DNA of 64,000 nt from Lactarius indigo (Eukaryota; Basidiomycota; Agaricomycetes; Russulales; Russulaceae): NCBI GenBank assembly GCA_025766275.1, contig JAFKAC010000112.1, positions 104,967 through 168,966 of the forward strand. The letters are read 5' to 3'. The notes under the pieces were generated by a model. It did no database searches, was not told where the DNA came from, and saw nothing but the letters and a program-made list of their open reading frames with translations. A program made the position numbers and the translations under genes. Position 1 is the first letter of the stretch; each line of letters starts with the position of its first letter. Positions 12,401-22,627 of the stretch are shown in pieces.

Positions 12401-12803
12401 GTTTCTGATTTATTGGTCTTCGAGCTCATTTATGAATCTTCTTTCCTCGGATGCGGACGACAGGATGGTGATGTTTTCCATCGCTCTGCTATTGCTTTGC
12501 TTCAGTATCTCGAACCTGTCAACACGAATCTCCGTGGCTGTGACGTCGGTCGTTGTAGCTGCCCTGATTGTGTGGTGCATCCGAAGTGCTTGGGAATCCA
12601 GTGAAGAAAAGGGAGTGTGGCTCGACAGATTCTTACCATATATTACGAATGCGCTGGAACATGTCCACAGCGTGCGTAACGACTTTTTCTCATTGATTCT
12701 ACGTCGGGGGAATCCATCTTCGCTCCCATACGGCCACTCTGGTGGCAGCTTACATCGGATCCCTGATCGCGAGAGAGTGGACGTTCATGTTGCCGCTGTC
12801 TGA
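9458..12803 (+). CDS. Family A WW-like multi-pass membrane protein, copy A1
   Basis: Thirteen exons can be joined (9458-10521, 10577-10630, 10683-10791, 10846-11122, 11181-11205, 11263-11360, 11417-11500, 11558-11596, 11648-11668, 11721-11968, 12023-12247, 12302-12393, 12464-12803); they sum to 2676 nt, or 891 residues. Residues 1-350 form a hydrophobic and basic start, then a Ser/Pro/Arg-rich low-complexity region (HRQFGRGPSPSPSPSRERPS). A WW-like segment follows (APWVPATHPDGALYFFDKD, then FTDTDMHDP), then a conserved core (YDLTLDIMPSEDG, SYYYACHETRCLFWLD, ALYWTHWSLFPAVFDG, FAHWRFLYFHGQ-type motifs). The C-terminus has about four hydrophobic segments, around MLTANVGFLAIPGVIISN, SAGSIVIGMLLV, PMAIIFSLPWALLMWA and VVVAALIVWCIRSAW. 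I know this layout only as unnamed Agaricomycete proteins. Role unknown; membrane location is inferred. Intron 1 starts with GC. Confidence 0.8.
10522..10576 (+). other. GC-AG intron in family A copy A1
   Basis: All GT donors near the end of exon 1 are in phase 0, but the next exon must be read in phase 2 to continue the protein (PRERTFFEIPPLART). A GCAAGT donor at 10522 gives phase 2 and joins ...DVTV to PRERTF. The equivalent site in copy A2 is also GCAAGT. Confidence 0.7.
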
Positions 12804-14619
12804 GGCCCTTTCATGCATTTACATTTACGACTTGTACGTTGCGTCATTTGTTCTTGTTGTCCATGTACGACAGTCATGTTCTTCTCCGGGATCACGAGAT
12901 CCCATTCACGAACTAAGGTCATACGATACGTACTTATTTATCTACCATCACGATATATGAAAGGGAATATCTTTACATATGACTCGATGTGCAACGCGAT
13001 TATCTCATCACCTCCGCTTGAGCTGTGTGTTCCTCGTAGTAGCCTCCAGGGCGGGAGGTCCATTCTCTGGAACGGTGACGCCGAAGGCCGGGAGGCGGTC
13101 CGTTTGGTACCGGGAGGTTGTGAGTGGCGCTCCTGGGGCTTCTCTGAGTCGCCCAACGAATCACATCATCACTCTTTCCATACCTGACGCGCTCGATGGG
13201 TCGGTCGGCCTCGGCCTCTTTACTGCGTTTCTCTTGGAATTTCTAAAATTACTGACTCGTCATCGGTTTCAAACTAGGAGCTGTCGTCTTTTGGTTAATG
13301 CACCGCCGGTGTTGTCACTAAGCTTCTCTTTGACAACAAAGGCTTAAACGGGGCTACTCGTTATCGCATGCGAACTGACCCCTATGGTCACTGCACAAAT
13401 AGTGATATCTTCCCCGTCAATCAATGTGCGCCAACTGTAGTAGAGGCTTTTGTAACCTGAACTCGACGTTTGGCATCTAAGATCCTGAGGTACCAGCCCC
13501 GAAGTCATGGTACCCTTGCACGGTACGGGCCAGTGGGCTATTAAACACGGCAAAAACGAGCCTGCTCCACTCCTGAGCTGCATACTTTTTAGAGCTTAAT
13601 CCAATGTTGCTGTGCTTCCGAGTCAGCGACATCATAGGGAGGTGAGAGCGTGATGTGTGAGTCGTACTGCTCCAAAATGGCGGGGAAACATTCGCTGGCT
13701 GTGACGTCGTAGTCAGGACTAAGTTTACGCCAATTGTGTACCGACTTCGCCGAGAGTTACTGTAGCGTAGTACCTATGCATAGGAATACAGTGTCTGGAA
13801 CTTATGATGAAATACGACGAAATACGAAGGCAATTGCCATTCGTACTGATACCATTGGCACGACCATGGAACTGCCATCCGGAAATAAGGACGCATTGTC
13901 GACAACTGTTTTGAAGGCTTCATACGCGAGCCCGTTTATGACAACAACTAAGGTAGAAGTTGCTTGACTTGTATTCTAGACAAGCAGCCGGACCAAGGAG
14001 AGAGGTAGGGGTCAAGTCGCAAATATGAGGATAGAATGTTACAAGAGGGTAGACCACCGCAAAAAAAAGTGGTCCCTGGCTCGCAGCCCTGCACCACTCA
14101 TCGTGTATCAAGTTAGCCAATCTAGTCCGAGAGCCTCGTAATTCAGAAGGTCTCAGTGAATACTCGGCATCACTTTAGTTCCTCGGACTAGAGCCGCGTG
14201 AAAATTTGAGAGGGCTGCTAGCTTGGGTGCGGAGGTTCCTGAGAAAGAAAGAAAGAATAGCACCAATCGTAGTGTAATTTCTGTATCCAAAAACAAGCTA
14301 CTCATCCGCTGTCAACATTGGACGACACCATGCAAGCCTAACAGAGGGCGAAACGGTTTCTCCGTGGACCGTGGAGAGGAGAGAAACGGGAACGGAGGGT
14401 CGACTGGGTGGATCCGTGTCACAAGTGCCGGTGTATTCCAGTTTTGGCGTACCCATTACCGAAACATAGCCCTCAAGAAGACGAGAAGGTCAGCCAAGCG
14501 CCAGGGTGTAATCTACCAACGTGACTGTATGGCGGCGTCGATTCGAACTGTCTGCGGGCACGAGGTGTTCACGGGTGCAGAAAAATTGACACTGACAGGC
14601 GCTCCTCTAAACTCTTTGC
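12804..14619. other. Spacer between A1 and A2, no supported gene
   Basis: The first 120 bases are the conserved family A 3' flank. The rest contains scattered open frames on both strands (for example plus 12979-13347 and minus 13344-13583). None shows a recognisable family, an exon chain or similarity to the blocks beside the other family A 3' ends. The last 100 bases before A2 are its likely promoter and 5' leader. Confidence 0.45.
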
Positions 14620-17600
14620 ATGTTCACCCTACTCAAATTGTTTCTTGATTGTCTGCGTGGGTTACGTTTTACCAGAGGTTTCATTCGCCAGTCCTTCCGA
14701 CGTTGGACTTTGGTTCTTGCCTTCCTCGGTCGCCGGTTGGGGGTTTGGTGTCCGTGGAACGACGGAAAACGGGGTACGTTTCGGAAAACCGAAGAGAATG
14801 GACGATTATTTCCTGGCACTGGGGTTCACTTACACCCGAAGGAATATGTGATCGCTGCAAGTCACGCTCCAGCGCCAGCAAGCCACCCAAGCTTACAAGA
14901 CGCGGCGTCGTCCAGTGCCACAACTACTAGCCAAACGCCACCTGCGGTCCCTCCAGCCCCAATCAACCTTACAGTAGAACCTCACCAAGATCGTGCCTAC
15001 CTGGCATCCGCCTTTGACACGGGAACCCACCCTAACCGTAGCTCCGCCAACTTGAGCAGTCATAGCCGCGCCAGTGATAGGCTTCGATCACATTCGCGCG
15101 AGTCTTTGCACGCACTGGTCAGTCAGCAAACACGATTCTCAAGAGCCCCTCATCGCCAATTTGGACGTGGACCGTCTCCGTCGCCCTCAAGAGAACGCCC
15201 ATCTAGATCGCCCTCCCCGGCAGATCATCTTCATCAGCTCCCTCATCTTGAAATCGATATCACGAACCTACATCCTCAAGCGCAGGTTGACAATAGAAAC
15301 AGTCCGATAAATCTTCCCTCGAATGCTTCCCCGGCGCATGCACCACTAAGCCCGCCAAGTCTCCATGGACATCGCAGGAGGCTGTCCTCAACGAGTGTGG
15401 TCGTAGGAATAGTGAACCCGTCAACAGATTCGCTCCTCAGCCCTTCCCCAGACCGGCCACCGTTGACAGAAGAGCCCTATACCATAGGTTCTTCAACCGG
15501 CAGTCCATCTCCCGTCTCTGACGCCCTTGATCTGCGCGAAGGATCACCCCAAGACAACCCTACGGCTTCCTCTTCTGCCACATCAAACCTCCAGCCGCCC
15601 AATGGTCGCTTCTTGCAGTTGATACACTCCGAACAAGTTCCGAGATACACAAAGGATGCCACGATGCAAGTACAGTATATTATCACGACTGCCAACCATT
15701 AAGTTTTTTGACAGGCTTCGCGAAAAAGGAGACTATGTAATCCCACCCCTGACAATGACTTCCCTTCAGTATGTATGAGACTTACATGACGATCGATGTC
15801 TAACAGGGACCTCCAAGTTCCCCTGGGCCAGAGCAGATCGGTCTTGAGCAAGGCTCTCTCGATGAAGACTGTGCACCCTGGGTGCCAGCCACGCATCCAG
15901 ATGGTGCCCTCTACTTCTTCGATAAAGACAGGGTGCGTGCACCAGAGCCCTTACAAATAATAATTGTGACCAACCGGCAATTGAAGAGGTTATTCACCGA
16001 CACGGACATGCACGACCGTAATTTAAGGGAGGAAATTGAGAGCTTCCACCACTACCTCCAGAGGATTCTGGATTACGATGGAGTAGCCATTCCGTCAAAG
16101 AAATATGACTTGACGCTCGACATTATGCCCACAGAAGATGGACGGACACAGTGGTCTTATTACTTCGCTTGCCACGAAACCAGATGCTTGTTCTGGCTCG
16201 ATCCGTACGACACAGATTACATGACATCTGAAATATTCGGTGTCAAGTCGCTTGTCCATGTCAGTGCGTTACAGATTTCGTCCTCAATAAACTCTCTGTT
16301 TTACTAACCTGGTGCACAGGGCATCGATTGGAAGACCTTTATTGGTGCGATTGCTATGCTAGGTTCGATTTTTGTTGTAAGCATTGACATTCGCTCTCTA
16401 GGACCCATTGGTCTCTTTTTCCAGCCGTTTTTGAGGGTCGCCGTCTCGAACCCGCCATCTACGATGAACTCGTGGGGATCTTGTCGCATGGGAGCATGGG
16501 TAAATTTGGGCTCCTGCAGTTCTCTCACCATAAAGCTCAACCGCTGATGCTACAGACGTGATGACCTCAAAGTCTTCGACTCTACCATACGATGCCGATA
16601 CCATGCAGCAAATGATCAGACTTGTACGTAATGCCAAGGGTACGCTGCTGGGACGGCTTGTTGTAAAAGTAACAAGTGTTTTAAGTTTGTGGCCTAGGGT
16701 CCAATACCGGTTTGGTCTACCACACTGCTGCAACCAGTGAGTCACAGTAATGATGGTTCCACATGTTCTTTTCCTAATAATATTTGTTTCCCAAGCTCGA
16801 TTGCTTTCCTTTTTTGGTAAATCCAGTGCGATCACAAGTAATTGTCCTTGACGTACATGTTTAGCCCATTGGAGATTCCTATACTTTCACGGACAGAAAT
16901 GCGCACGATTAGCAAGGGACAAGACAGTCTATGCCGGCGCCAAGCGAGAAAGAACGTTACTCATCACGTTACTCTCCCCAGTGCTTTTTCTGGCACCAGA
17001 GGTACATCTACGAGAATTGGAGAAATTGTGGACCGATGAAGTCATCATTGAGGCGGTCTGGAAGAGTTTCATGACCAGGTTGTTGGAGGAATGGGGAGAA
17101 CTGATTCTTTGGGTGTGTCATCGCGCTGCCACCAAAAACTAGATTTCTCAGGCGTCTCACCTTAATACCCCAGTCGACCGTCATGCTTACGGCAAACGTT
17201 GGTTTCCTCGCCATACCCGGCGTTATCATTTCTAATATCAATAACTCTATATCGAGTGCAAGCGATCTCAAGATTTTCACGTCTGCCGCGCAGATCGCCA
17301 GCTGCATGTCGGTAGAGGCGAGCGTCGGAAGCATTGTGATCGGCATGCTCTTGGTTCGCCACAACCGTACTAAGCAGAAGGAAGACCCGGGAGGCGCGGT
17401 GAGAAAAGAGTAGCACCTAGGTCTTTGTTCCTTGCTAATTGCACCTTGGCAGTCGATTTACCTCTCCAAGAACACTCACCGACTCTTCGGTCTTGAGCCG
17501 ATGGCCATTATCTTCAGTCTCCCATGGGCACTGTTGATGTGGGCGTAGGTCATCTTCCATACATCGAGATTTCTCAGGGCTCATTTATGAAACCCTTCTC

Positions 17601-17956
17601 CTCGAACCGGGGCCGACAGTGTAGTGATGTTTTCAATCGCGCTGCTACTACTTTGCTTTAGAATCTCGAACCCGTCAACACGGGTCTTCGTTGCTGTGAC
17701 GTCGGTCATGGTAGCTGTCTTAATTGGGTGGTGCATCCGAAGCGCTTGGGAATCCAGTGATGAAAGGGGGGCCTGGCTCAGGAGCCTGATACCGTCCATC
17801 GCCCATGCGCTCGGCCACGTGCGCGCTCGGTGCCAAATAATTATCACATCTATGGACTTTACACTACGTCGGGAAAATCCCTCTTCAGTCGCACTAGGTC
17901 ATGTTGGCAGTGTACACCCGATCCCTGATCGGGGAGCAGAGATCGTTGCTGTCTGA
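14620..17956 (+). CDS. Family A WW-like multi-pass membrane protein, copy A2
   Basis: This gene is collinear with A1 about 5.16 kb upstream, and every A1 exon has a counterpart. Exon 1 (14620-15665) encodes a hydrophobic/basic start (MFTLLKLFLDCLRGLRF) and a Ser/Pro/Arg-rich region sharing HRQFGRGPSPSPSRERPS with A1. Exon 2 is 15715-15768 and exon 3 is 15807-15932. The WW-like segment reads APWVPATHPDGALYFFDKD then FTDTDMHD. The core (KYDLTLDIMPTEDG, SYYFACHETRCLFWLD, GLVYHTAAT, RLLSFFAHWRFLYFHGQ) and the C-terminal helices (LTANVGFLAIPGVIISN, PMAIIFSLPWALLMWA, VAVTSVMVAVLIGWC) are all present. I found no stop or frame break, so this looks functional. Copies differ most in the N-terminal low-complexity region, where A2 lacks blocks found in A1. 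Function is unknown. Confidence 0.8.
15666..15714 (+). other. GC-AG intron in family A copy A2
   Basis: Exon 1 ends ...ACG AT and the intron starts GCAAGT; joining to the exon at 15715 restores the reading frame (LREKGDYVIPPLTMTSLQ). A GT donor in the right phase is absent, as in A1. Confidence 0.7.
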
Positions 17957-18154
17957 GGCCTGCATGCATTTATGACATGTACGATGCGTCATTTCTTCTT
18001 GTTTTTGTTCATGTACAGGTACAATCATATCCCTACACGAGACCAAGGCATGCTATTCGCGAACTTTGCCGTTCGAATGCAGTTCGAGTACAATTTGGCA
18101 CATCATGCGATAGCATCCCTACTTCTTACATAACCCCACGCAAGCACTCCCTCA

Positions 18155-19130
18155 CTACTTCTGGGACTGCTTCGTTGATTTGTCAGTAGACGTCTGGGGA
18201 AGAGGGCGACTCTTTCCGGTGCCCGAAGGCTGGGATGTAGTTTTTTGCCGGGATGGATTTGGGAAAATTTGCCTCCCAACCACAGGCTTGGACCCTTCCC
18301 CTCGTTCTACGAAGCGTTCTATCTCCTTTTTTAAACTTGATGGTTTGAAAGGTCGAGTGTCAATGTCGAGCTGTGAAGGGGGCAGGAAAAGTACGTACGC
18401 TGCTACGGCAGCTGGGTCGGTCCCGTTATTAGCGACGCTGGACTGATCATTGGCACCAGACTGGGCGATTCCGTCCTTGTTCAGTGAACCCTCGGCATTA
18501 GTACTGATACCAGGACAAGTCCTGGAAATCAAAGAAAATGCAGTCAGACGGGAGCGAGGGAAAGACAGTCTTGAAACAGATCAGATCGTGCTACTAACCG
18601 TATGAACCATTGGGTCAGTGGATTCACCGCCAAGGAGATCGCTGAGGTTAACACCGGATCGGCCATGATCTATGTATATCGGACTTACCTGGCGGGTCTA
18701 TATAAAAGGGGGTCCCTGAGATAAGCAAGTGTTCATTCGTTTCAGAGCTGGTTTACCTACGGGCGATCATGAGCAACAGCTGCGGGCTGTTCTGTGATAG
18801 CGTCACCTTTCCTGTCAGGGATCTGCTTGAGATAGCGTGTAGGGGGTACATTGTCGTCAAAAGCCACTTACGGTCCTTCCTTTATGGACTCAGCTGCAGT
18901 AGACTGCATCGCGGAGCTATAGATCGGCCGTCGATCTTACTGGAGGGGTATGAATCGGTCTTTCATATCACGGGAGCTGGAATTTATGCTGGCACTGGTG
19001 AGTCGAAGTCACATGGTATCGTGAGTAAAACTGAACTCTGGACCTCTGGTGTACTACGATAAGGACGGCGTCCCCAAGCGTTGCCTGAAGAACGATCAGT
19101 TTCATGTTTCCTACACATATGTCCGAGACA
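18155..19130. repeat. Duplicated block next to a family A 3' end, copy 2
   Basis: This is the counterpart of the block at 8.2-8.7 kb, again placed just past the conserved 3' flank of a family A gene. It carries the same ordered pieces: a stretch near 18305-18440 (TTTAAACTTGATGGTTTGAA, then CAGCTGGGTCGGTCCC), a TATA-box segment at 18699 followed by GGGGGTCCCTGAGATAA, and GATAAGGACGGCGTC near 19061. The minus strand is open over 18155-18532 with a Pro/Lys-rich C-terminus. The plus strand has an ATG at 18769 downstream of the TATA box with about 98 codons. I cannot decide which strand, if either, is coding. Confidence 0.5.
18699..18707 (+). promoter_or_regulatory. TATA box candidate
   Basis: TATATAAAA lies 62 bases upstream of an ATG at 18769. 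The related block near 8552 keeps a weaker TATAAGAG at the matching place, which supports a once-used plus-strand promoter. Confidence 0.4.
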
Positions 19131-20044
19131 ATTAATGCACTCAGACGGCCATACTCAGAGACTGAGAAGAACGAAGCATCGATATAGTTCAACTCTGGGC
19201 CTGGGACAGCTGATGTCTCCAACACATGAACATCGTCCGTACAGCTCTGAACCGGGCTCAGGCCCTTAGCCACCCATTTTGTTTTCTCGCAGCGGAGTTA
19301 GAAAGGCATTTCGAGCAAAATGGAGGCAAGAGCCGGACACTTTCGTTCGGGCAGGCCGGGCGCGGGAACTCATTCTGCCTCCGAAGCGATGTGTATCGAT
19401 TGATATCATGGTGATACCATACACGGACGTACCGTGTCGCTGTCCTATTTACCCTGGTGTTGTGACCCTGGACTACAAATAAATGTATGCCAAAAGTAAG
19501 GCTAGAAATGACGAGCTGACATCTGGCGAAACGAGGGTCGAGCCACGTAGGCAATTGAATTGGATTCAACGAGTGAACGAGCCAGGCGACGGACAGGAGT
19601 GTGCGATGCGACGTTCCAAGAGTCAAGCCGGTCTCGTGCATTAAAGAGATAAAGATGGGGGGAATACCAGCATCAAATTCTTAGCTTAAACTCACGGCGC
19701 GCGCATTGCAGTACTTTGAGGAACCATCAGGTTGAACGTCAATCAGCGGTATCCCCGCGCGCTTATTTGCAATAAACCCTGGTCTTCTTACTACTTCGGG
19801 TAACCCCCTTCCTCATATGCCTCACCTCTGCGGCCTCACTTCGATATTCCTAGAGTGTGGTCTCCAACACGTTCATCAGGATGCCTCGGTGCACTGGCGT
19901 CTACGAGGACTGCGTCGGGAATGCCCCTTGTGCGGCGCTATGAAAGAAGAGCGCGCCGATCCCACATGCATCGCTGTAGAGCGGGACGAAGAAGTACTTG
20001 GGTCCTGCTTTAGAGTTGCGTATAACCTAGGATAGGACGTGGAG

Positions 20045-20170
20045 CCGCATGAGATCAGATTGGTCGAGGAACCACTACGCGAGTCGCTTGGATCCCCACT
20101 AACGGGCTAGTGACTTCGAAGTAACGGTATACGTGGAATGTTTGCGTGGTTGGCATGGGTGGGAAACGTG
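20045..20170 (+). repeat. Short duplicated segment, copy 1
   Basis: The sequence around 20062-20130 (GAGGAACCACTACGCGAGTC, then GGATCC, CGGGCTA, TTCRAAGTAACG) matches 25496-25550. In the other copy the plus strand reads GEPLREQLGSNGLCDFKVT; here the same frame is stopped. It is a decayed duplicate of an unknown sequence. Confidence 0.5.
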
Positions 20171-20446
20171 GTGGGAAGACGGGGATGTCGGAGAGAGAAG
20201 CGATGAAGAAAGTGTTACTTTCTTGGCCATCTGGATTAGATGGAAATGATGCGTGATCTGCGCGCATCTACTTGACTATCGGGAGTAAGTGAGACGGAGG
20301 TGTCGACTTGTGAGAGGATTTGTAGCTGGAATTCAAGATGGGACCGGGAAGACTTCAATGAGGCCATAGGACCTTTCGGAACTTCTCTTTACAGTACCCT
20401 CCCAGCTACAGATAGGCATTCCTCCCTCGGACCCTGGAGCAGAGCA
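20171..20446. other. Spacer, nothing recognised
   Basis: There is no supported gene or RNA. The segment links two duplicated fragments. Confidence 0.4.
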
Positions 20447-20670
20447 GAATGAACGCCCCACCGTGGAAATCATGGTTTAGACTCGGAGATTTTACCCCAT
20501 CGCACCATGAAGAGATTCCCAGTTTCGTATCTCATTTTACGCTTTCGTTTATAGCCCATTTGGATGCCAAGGCATCCCAGCTTTATGAGGAGAGGCTGCT
20601 ATTAGATACCCTCAGAACAAGGTGTTTGTTCGCCCGCCAAGTGTGTTTGTCGTACAGTAGCGCTAGGTAA
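20447..20670 (+). pseudogene. 3' end remnant of a family B gene
   Basis: The sequence matches the stop-codon region and 3' flank of the intact family B gene at 25070-25260. The shared pieces are the CCCACCGTGGAA / CCGACTGTGGAG segment, ATGGTTTAGACTCGGA / ATGGTCTAGAGTCGGA, ATTTTACCCC, a GAAGAGATTCC-like piece, and the GAYGCCRAGGCRTCCCA motif. No core of the gene is present upstream, so only the tail was kept or copied. Confidence 0.6.
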
Positions 20671-20939
20671 AGGACTATTAGTTGAAGAATTTTGCATGTA
20701 TACGAGTGACTCAACCCCCTGCAAAATTTCCCTCTGGCGTCGTACTCGATCACACGACATCTAGAAGCTGGATGCGTTTCTTGGTGACGACATCACAGAT
20801 TCCCGCCTGCGCTTTGGTGCGAGCAGATATTACCCGTCCGTGGGACTGGTATGATGGAGAATTTATGGTTTTAAGCCATGAATGCAGAAAAACTGATGTG
20901 TCATGTTATGGGATCGCCTGCGGATGGAACAAAGATCAG

Positions 20940-21120
20940 CGAGACATGCACACTAGAAGGTCGTGAGGTGGCCTCGAGACCCTGACGGCGGAAGGGGGTT
21001 CGTTGGGGGAAAAACACGACACCAGGGACACGTAGCGGGAGGGTAACAGCGAAGGCGGAAATTGGGATATATAAACCGCTGCTGTTGAAGCTGTGTCCAA
21101 TGCGGAAAGCGCCGAAAGGC
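20940..21120 (-). pseudogene. Inverted remnant related to the family B 5' region, copy 1
   Basis: On the minus strand this segment aligns with the inverted fragment at about 26940-27100. Shared pieces are the TTGGACACRGCNTCA run, CCCGCTAC, and a CTTCCGCCRTCAGGG piece that in the other copy encodes LLSAIRDS. The frame is broken here. The likeness to family B N-termini is indirect, through the other copy. Confidence 0.35.
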
Positions 21121-22071
21121 CATGTATGCACAGCGTACGATGCACAGCTATATGACACGTGACGCGTGACGTTTCGCATGTGGCAACTACTAGAGTACGA
21201 AGCAACACTCCGTGTTTGGGAGCGAGAAAAAATGGGACAATACAAGTAGCAGCCGGGCATGCACAGAAACGTAAAAGGGGGAGAGGTGATCATGAGGGCC
21301 ACTGGCGCTGTATTGTTTTCTAGCCATCATGATGGAAGTCATGATGGCACCAGTGGAGATCCCGGCCATGGGGCTTGCCAAGAGGCTTCCAGGCAAGTGG
21401 GAGCGGTGTTGGACAGCCGGTTTCAGAGGCTCGGGGAAAAAAAAGAGGTACCACTCTCATTTGAGGGACAGTACAAATAGATGGGCGCTTACGTTACGGA
21501 GCCTCGCCCTGAGCACGCCGTGTACGATTTCCCCACAACGGGCTTTGAACTGGGGCCCTTTGGATGGAAAGGGTTCGGGGGAAGCCTGAAGCCCGTTGGT
21601 TAGGTAGGTCTCTGTGTGTGGGGCGTCATTGTTGTCGACGCACTGGACAATGTGAATGCCCTCAAAGTGGAGGATAAAAGAAAGATGCTTAGCCAAGGAA
21701 GGGGGCAGAGGTGGACTCGAAGTCACTGTGGTGGTGCAGTAATACTGGGCACATGTGTGCCCGCCGACACTGACGACGGAACAAAGGGGAAAGATAAAGG
21801 CATGGTACCTCACGATAGTTGTCTCGGGGATGACTGAACTTGAAGGGCACATGTGTGTGGTTAGGAATATCATTCGACCATGCCATTTCATAGGTCGGAC
21901 CAATGCATTACGCTCAGCACCGCCTCACTGTACGGACCAAGCTATGGACACTATATTGTTATGACATTCAACATCTCATTCGCAGCATTATAAGGTGTTT
22001 AGGTGCCAGAGGCCCTAGTGATCTGGCGGGAGTCGCACCGACCCTAACAATGATCACATCTTTATCTTTGC
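21121..22071. other. Spacer, no supported gene
   Basis: Open frames exist on both strands, the longest being minus 21457-21903. None shows family motifs, spliceable neighbours or similarity to other parts of the window. Confidence 0.4.
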
Positions 22072-22385
22072 AATGACCGACTCATCCGAGCAGAAACGCG
22101 CAAACCAATTACACATGGTCAGTACTGTAGTTTTTTTTTTTTTTTTTTTTTTTTTTTGAACAGTACTGTAGTTTGGATCTTATCTTGGGGCACGCCATTG
22201 ATCCTCGAACCGCTTGGAATGGAATCTACAGTATATTTTTTCTTGCTTACACCCTACCAATGACTAACTCATCAGAGTCCGAGCAGAAACTTGAACGCGC
22301 AAACCAATTGCGCAGGGTCGGTGTCGAGCTAGTGAGTTCGGATCTTGTCTTAAGGCACTGTCGACCAGCTCGAACCGCTTGAAAT
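22072..22385 (+). repeat. Imperfect tandem duplication with poly-T insertion
   Basis: Two units, about 186 bases apart, share AATGAC(C/T)(G/A)ACTCATC, CCGAGCAGAAAC and CGCGCAAACCAATT, then a GGTC(A/G)G-type donor-like site, GGATCTT(A/G)TCTT and TCGAACCGCTTG. Each unit begins with an ATG frame of similar peptide (MTDSSEQK..., MTNSSESEQK...). This may be a duplicated first exon, but no downstream exon was found. Confidence 0.6.
22131..22157 (+). repeat. Poly-T tract of 27 bases
   Basis: The tract sits between two copies of CAGTACTGTAG inside the first unit of the tandem duplication. Confidence 0.9.
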
Positions 22386-22627
22386 ATCTACGATCTTTGG
22401 TCGTTTGAAATATCATTTCCTATTCTGAGCACTCGTCGCCAATCACCCGGTAACGGAGGGAGGCGGAAGTCTGAGTATCCGTGCAATCTCTTTCTACCTT
22501 TTCCCCATCAGGAACACAGAATTGCTAGGAAGCACTGCTGACACCCAAATATGGTAGGAACTAGTTCACGGCTGGTCAAATTTTGTTTTGCTGAGGCCCT
22601 CACGAAACTGCTTAAATATGCTCTGTC

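Noticed and set aside
12979..13347. Plus-strand ORF of 122 codons after A1
   Set aside because: It overlaps open frames on both strands, with GC-rich composition and no recognisable motif.
21457..21903. Minus-strand ORF of 148 codons
   Set aside because: There is no domain, no paralog in the window and no splice partner; it is likely chance.
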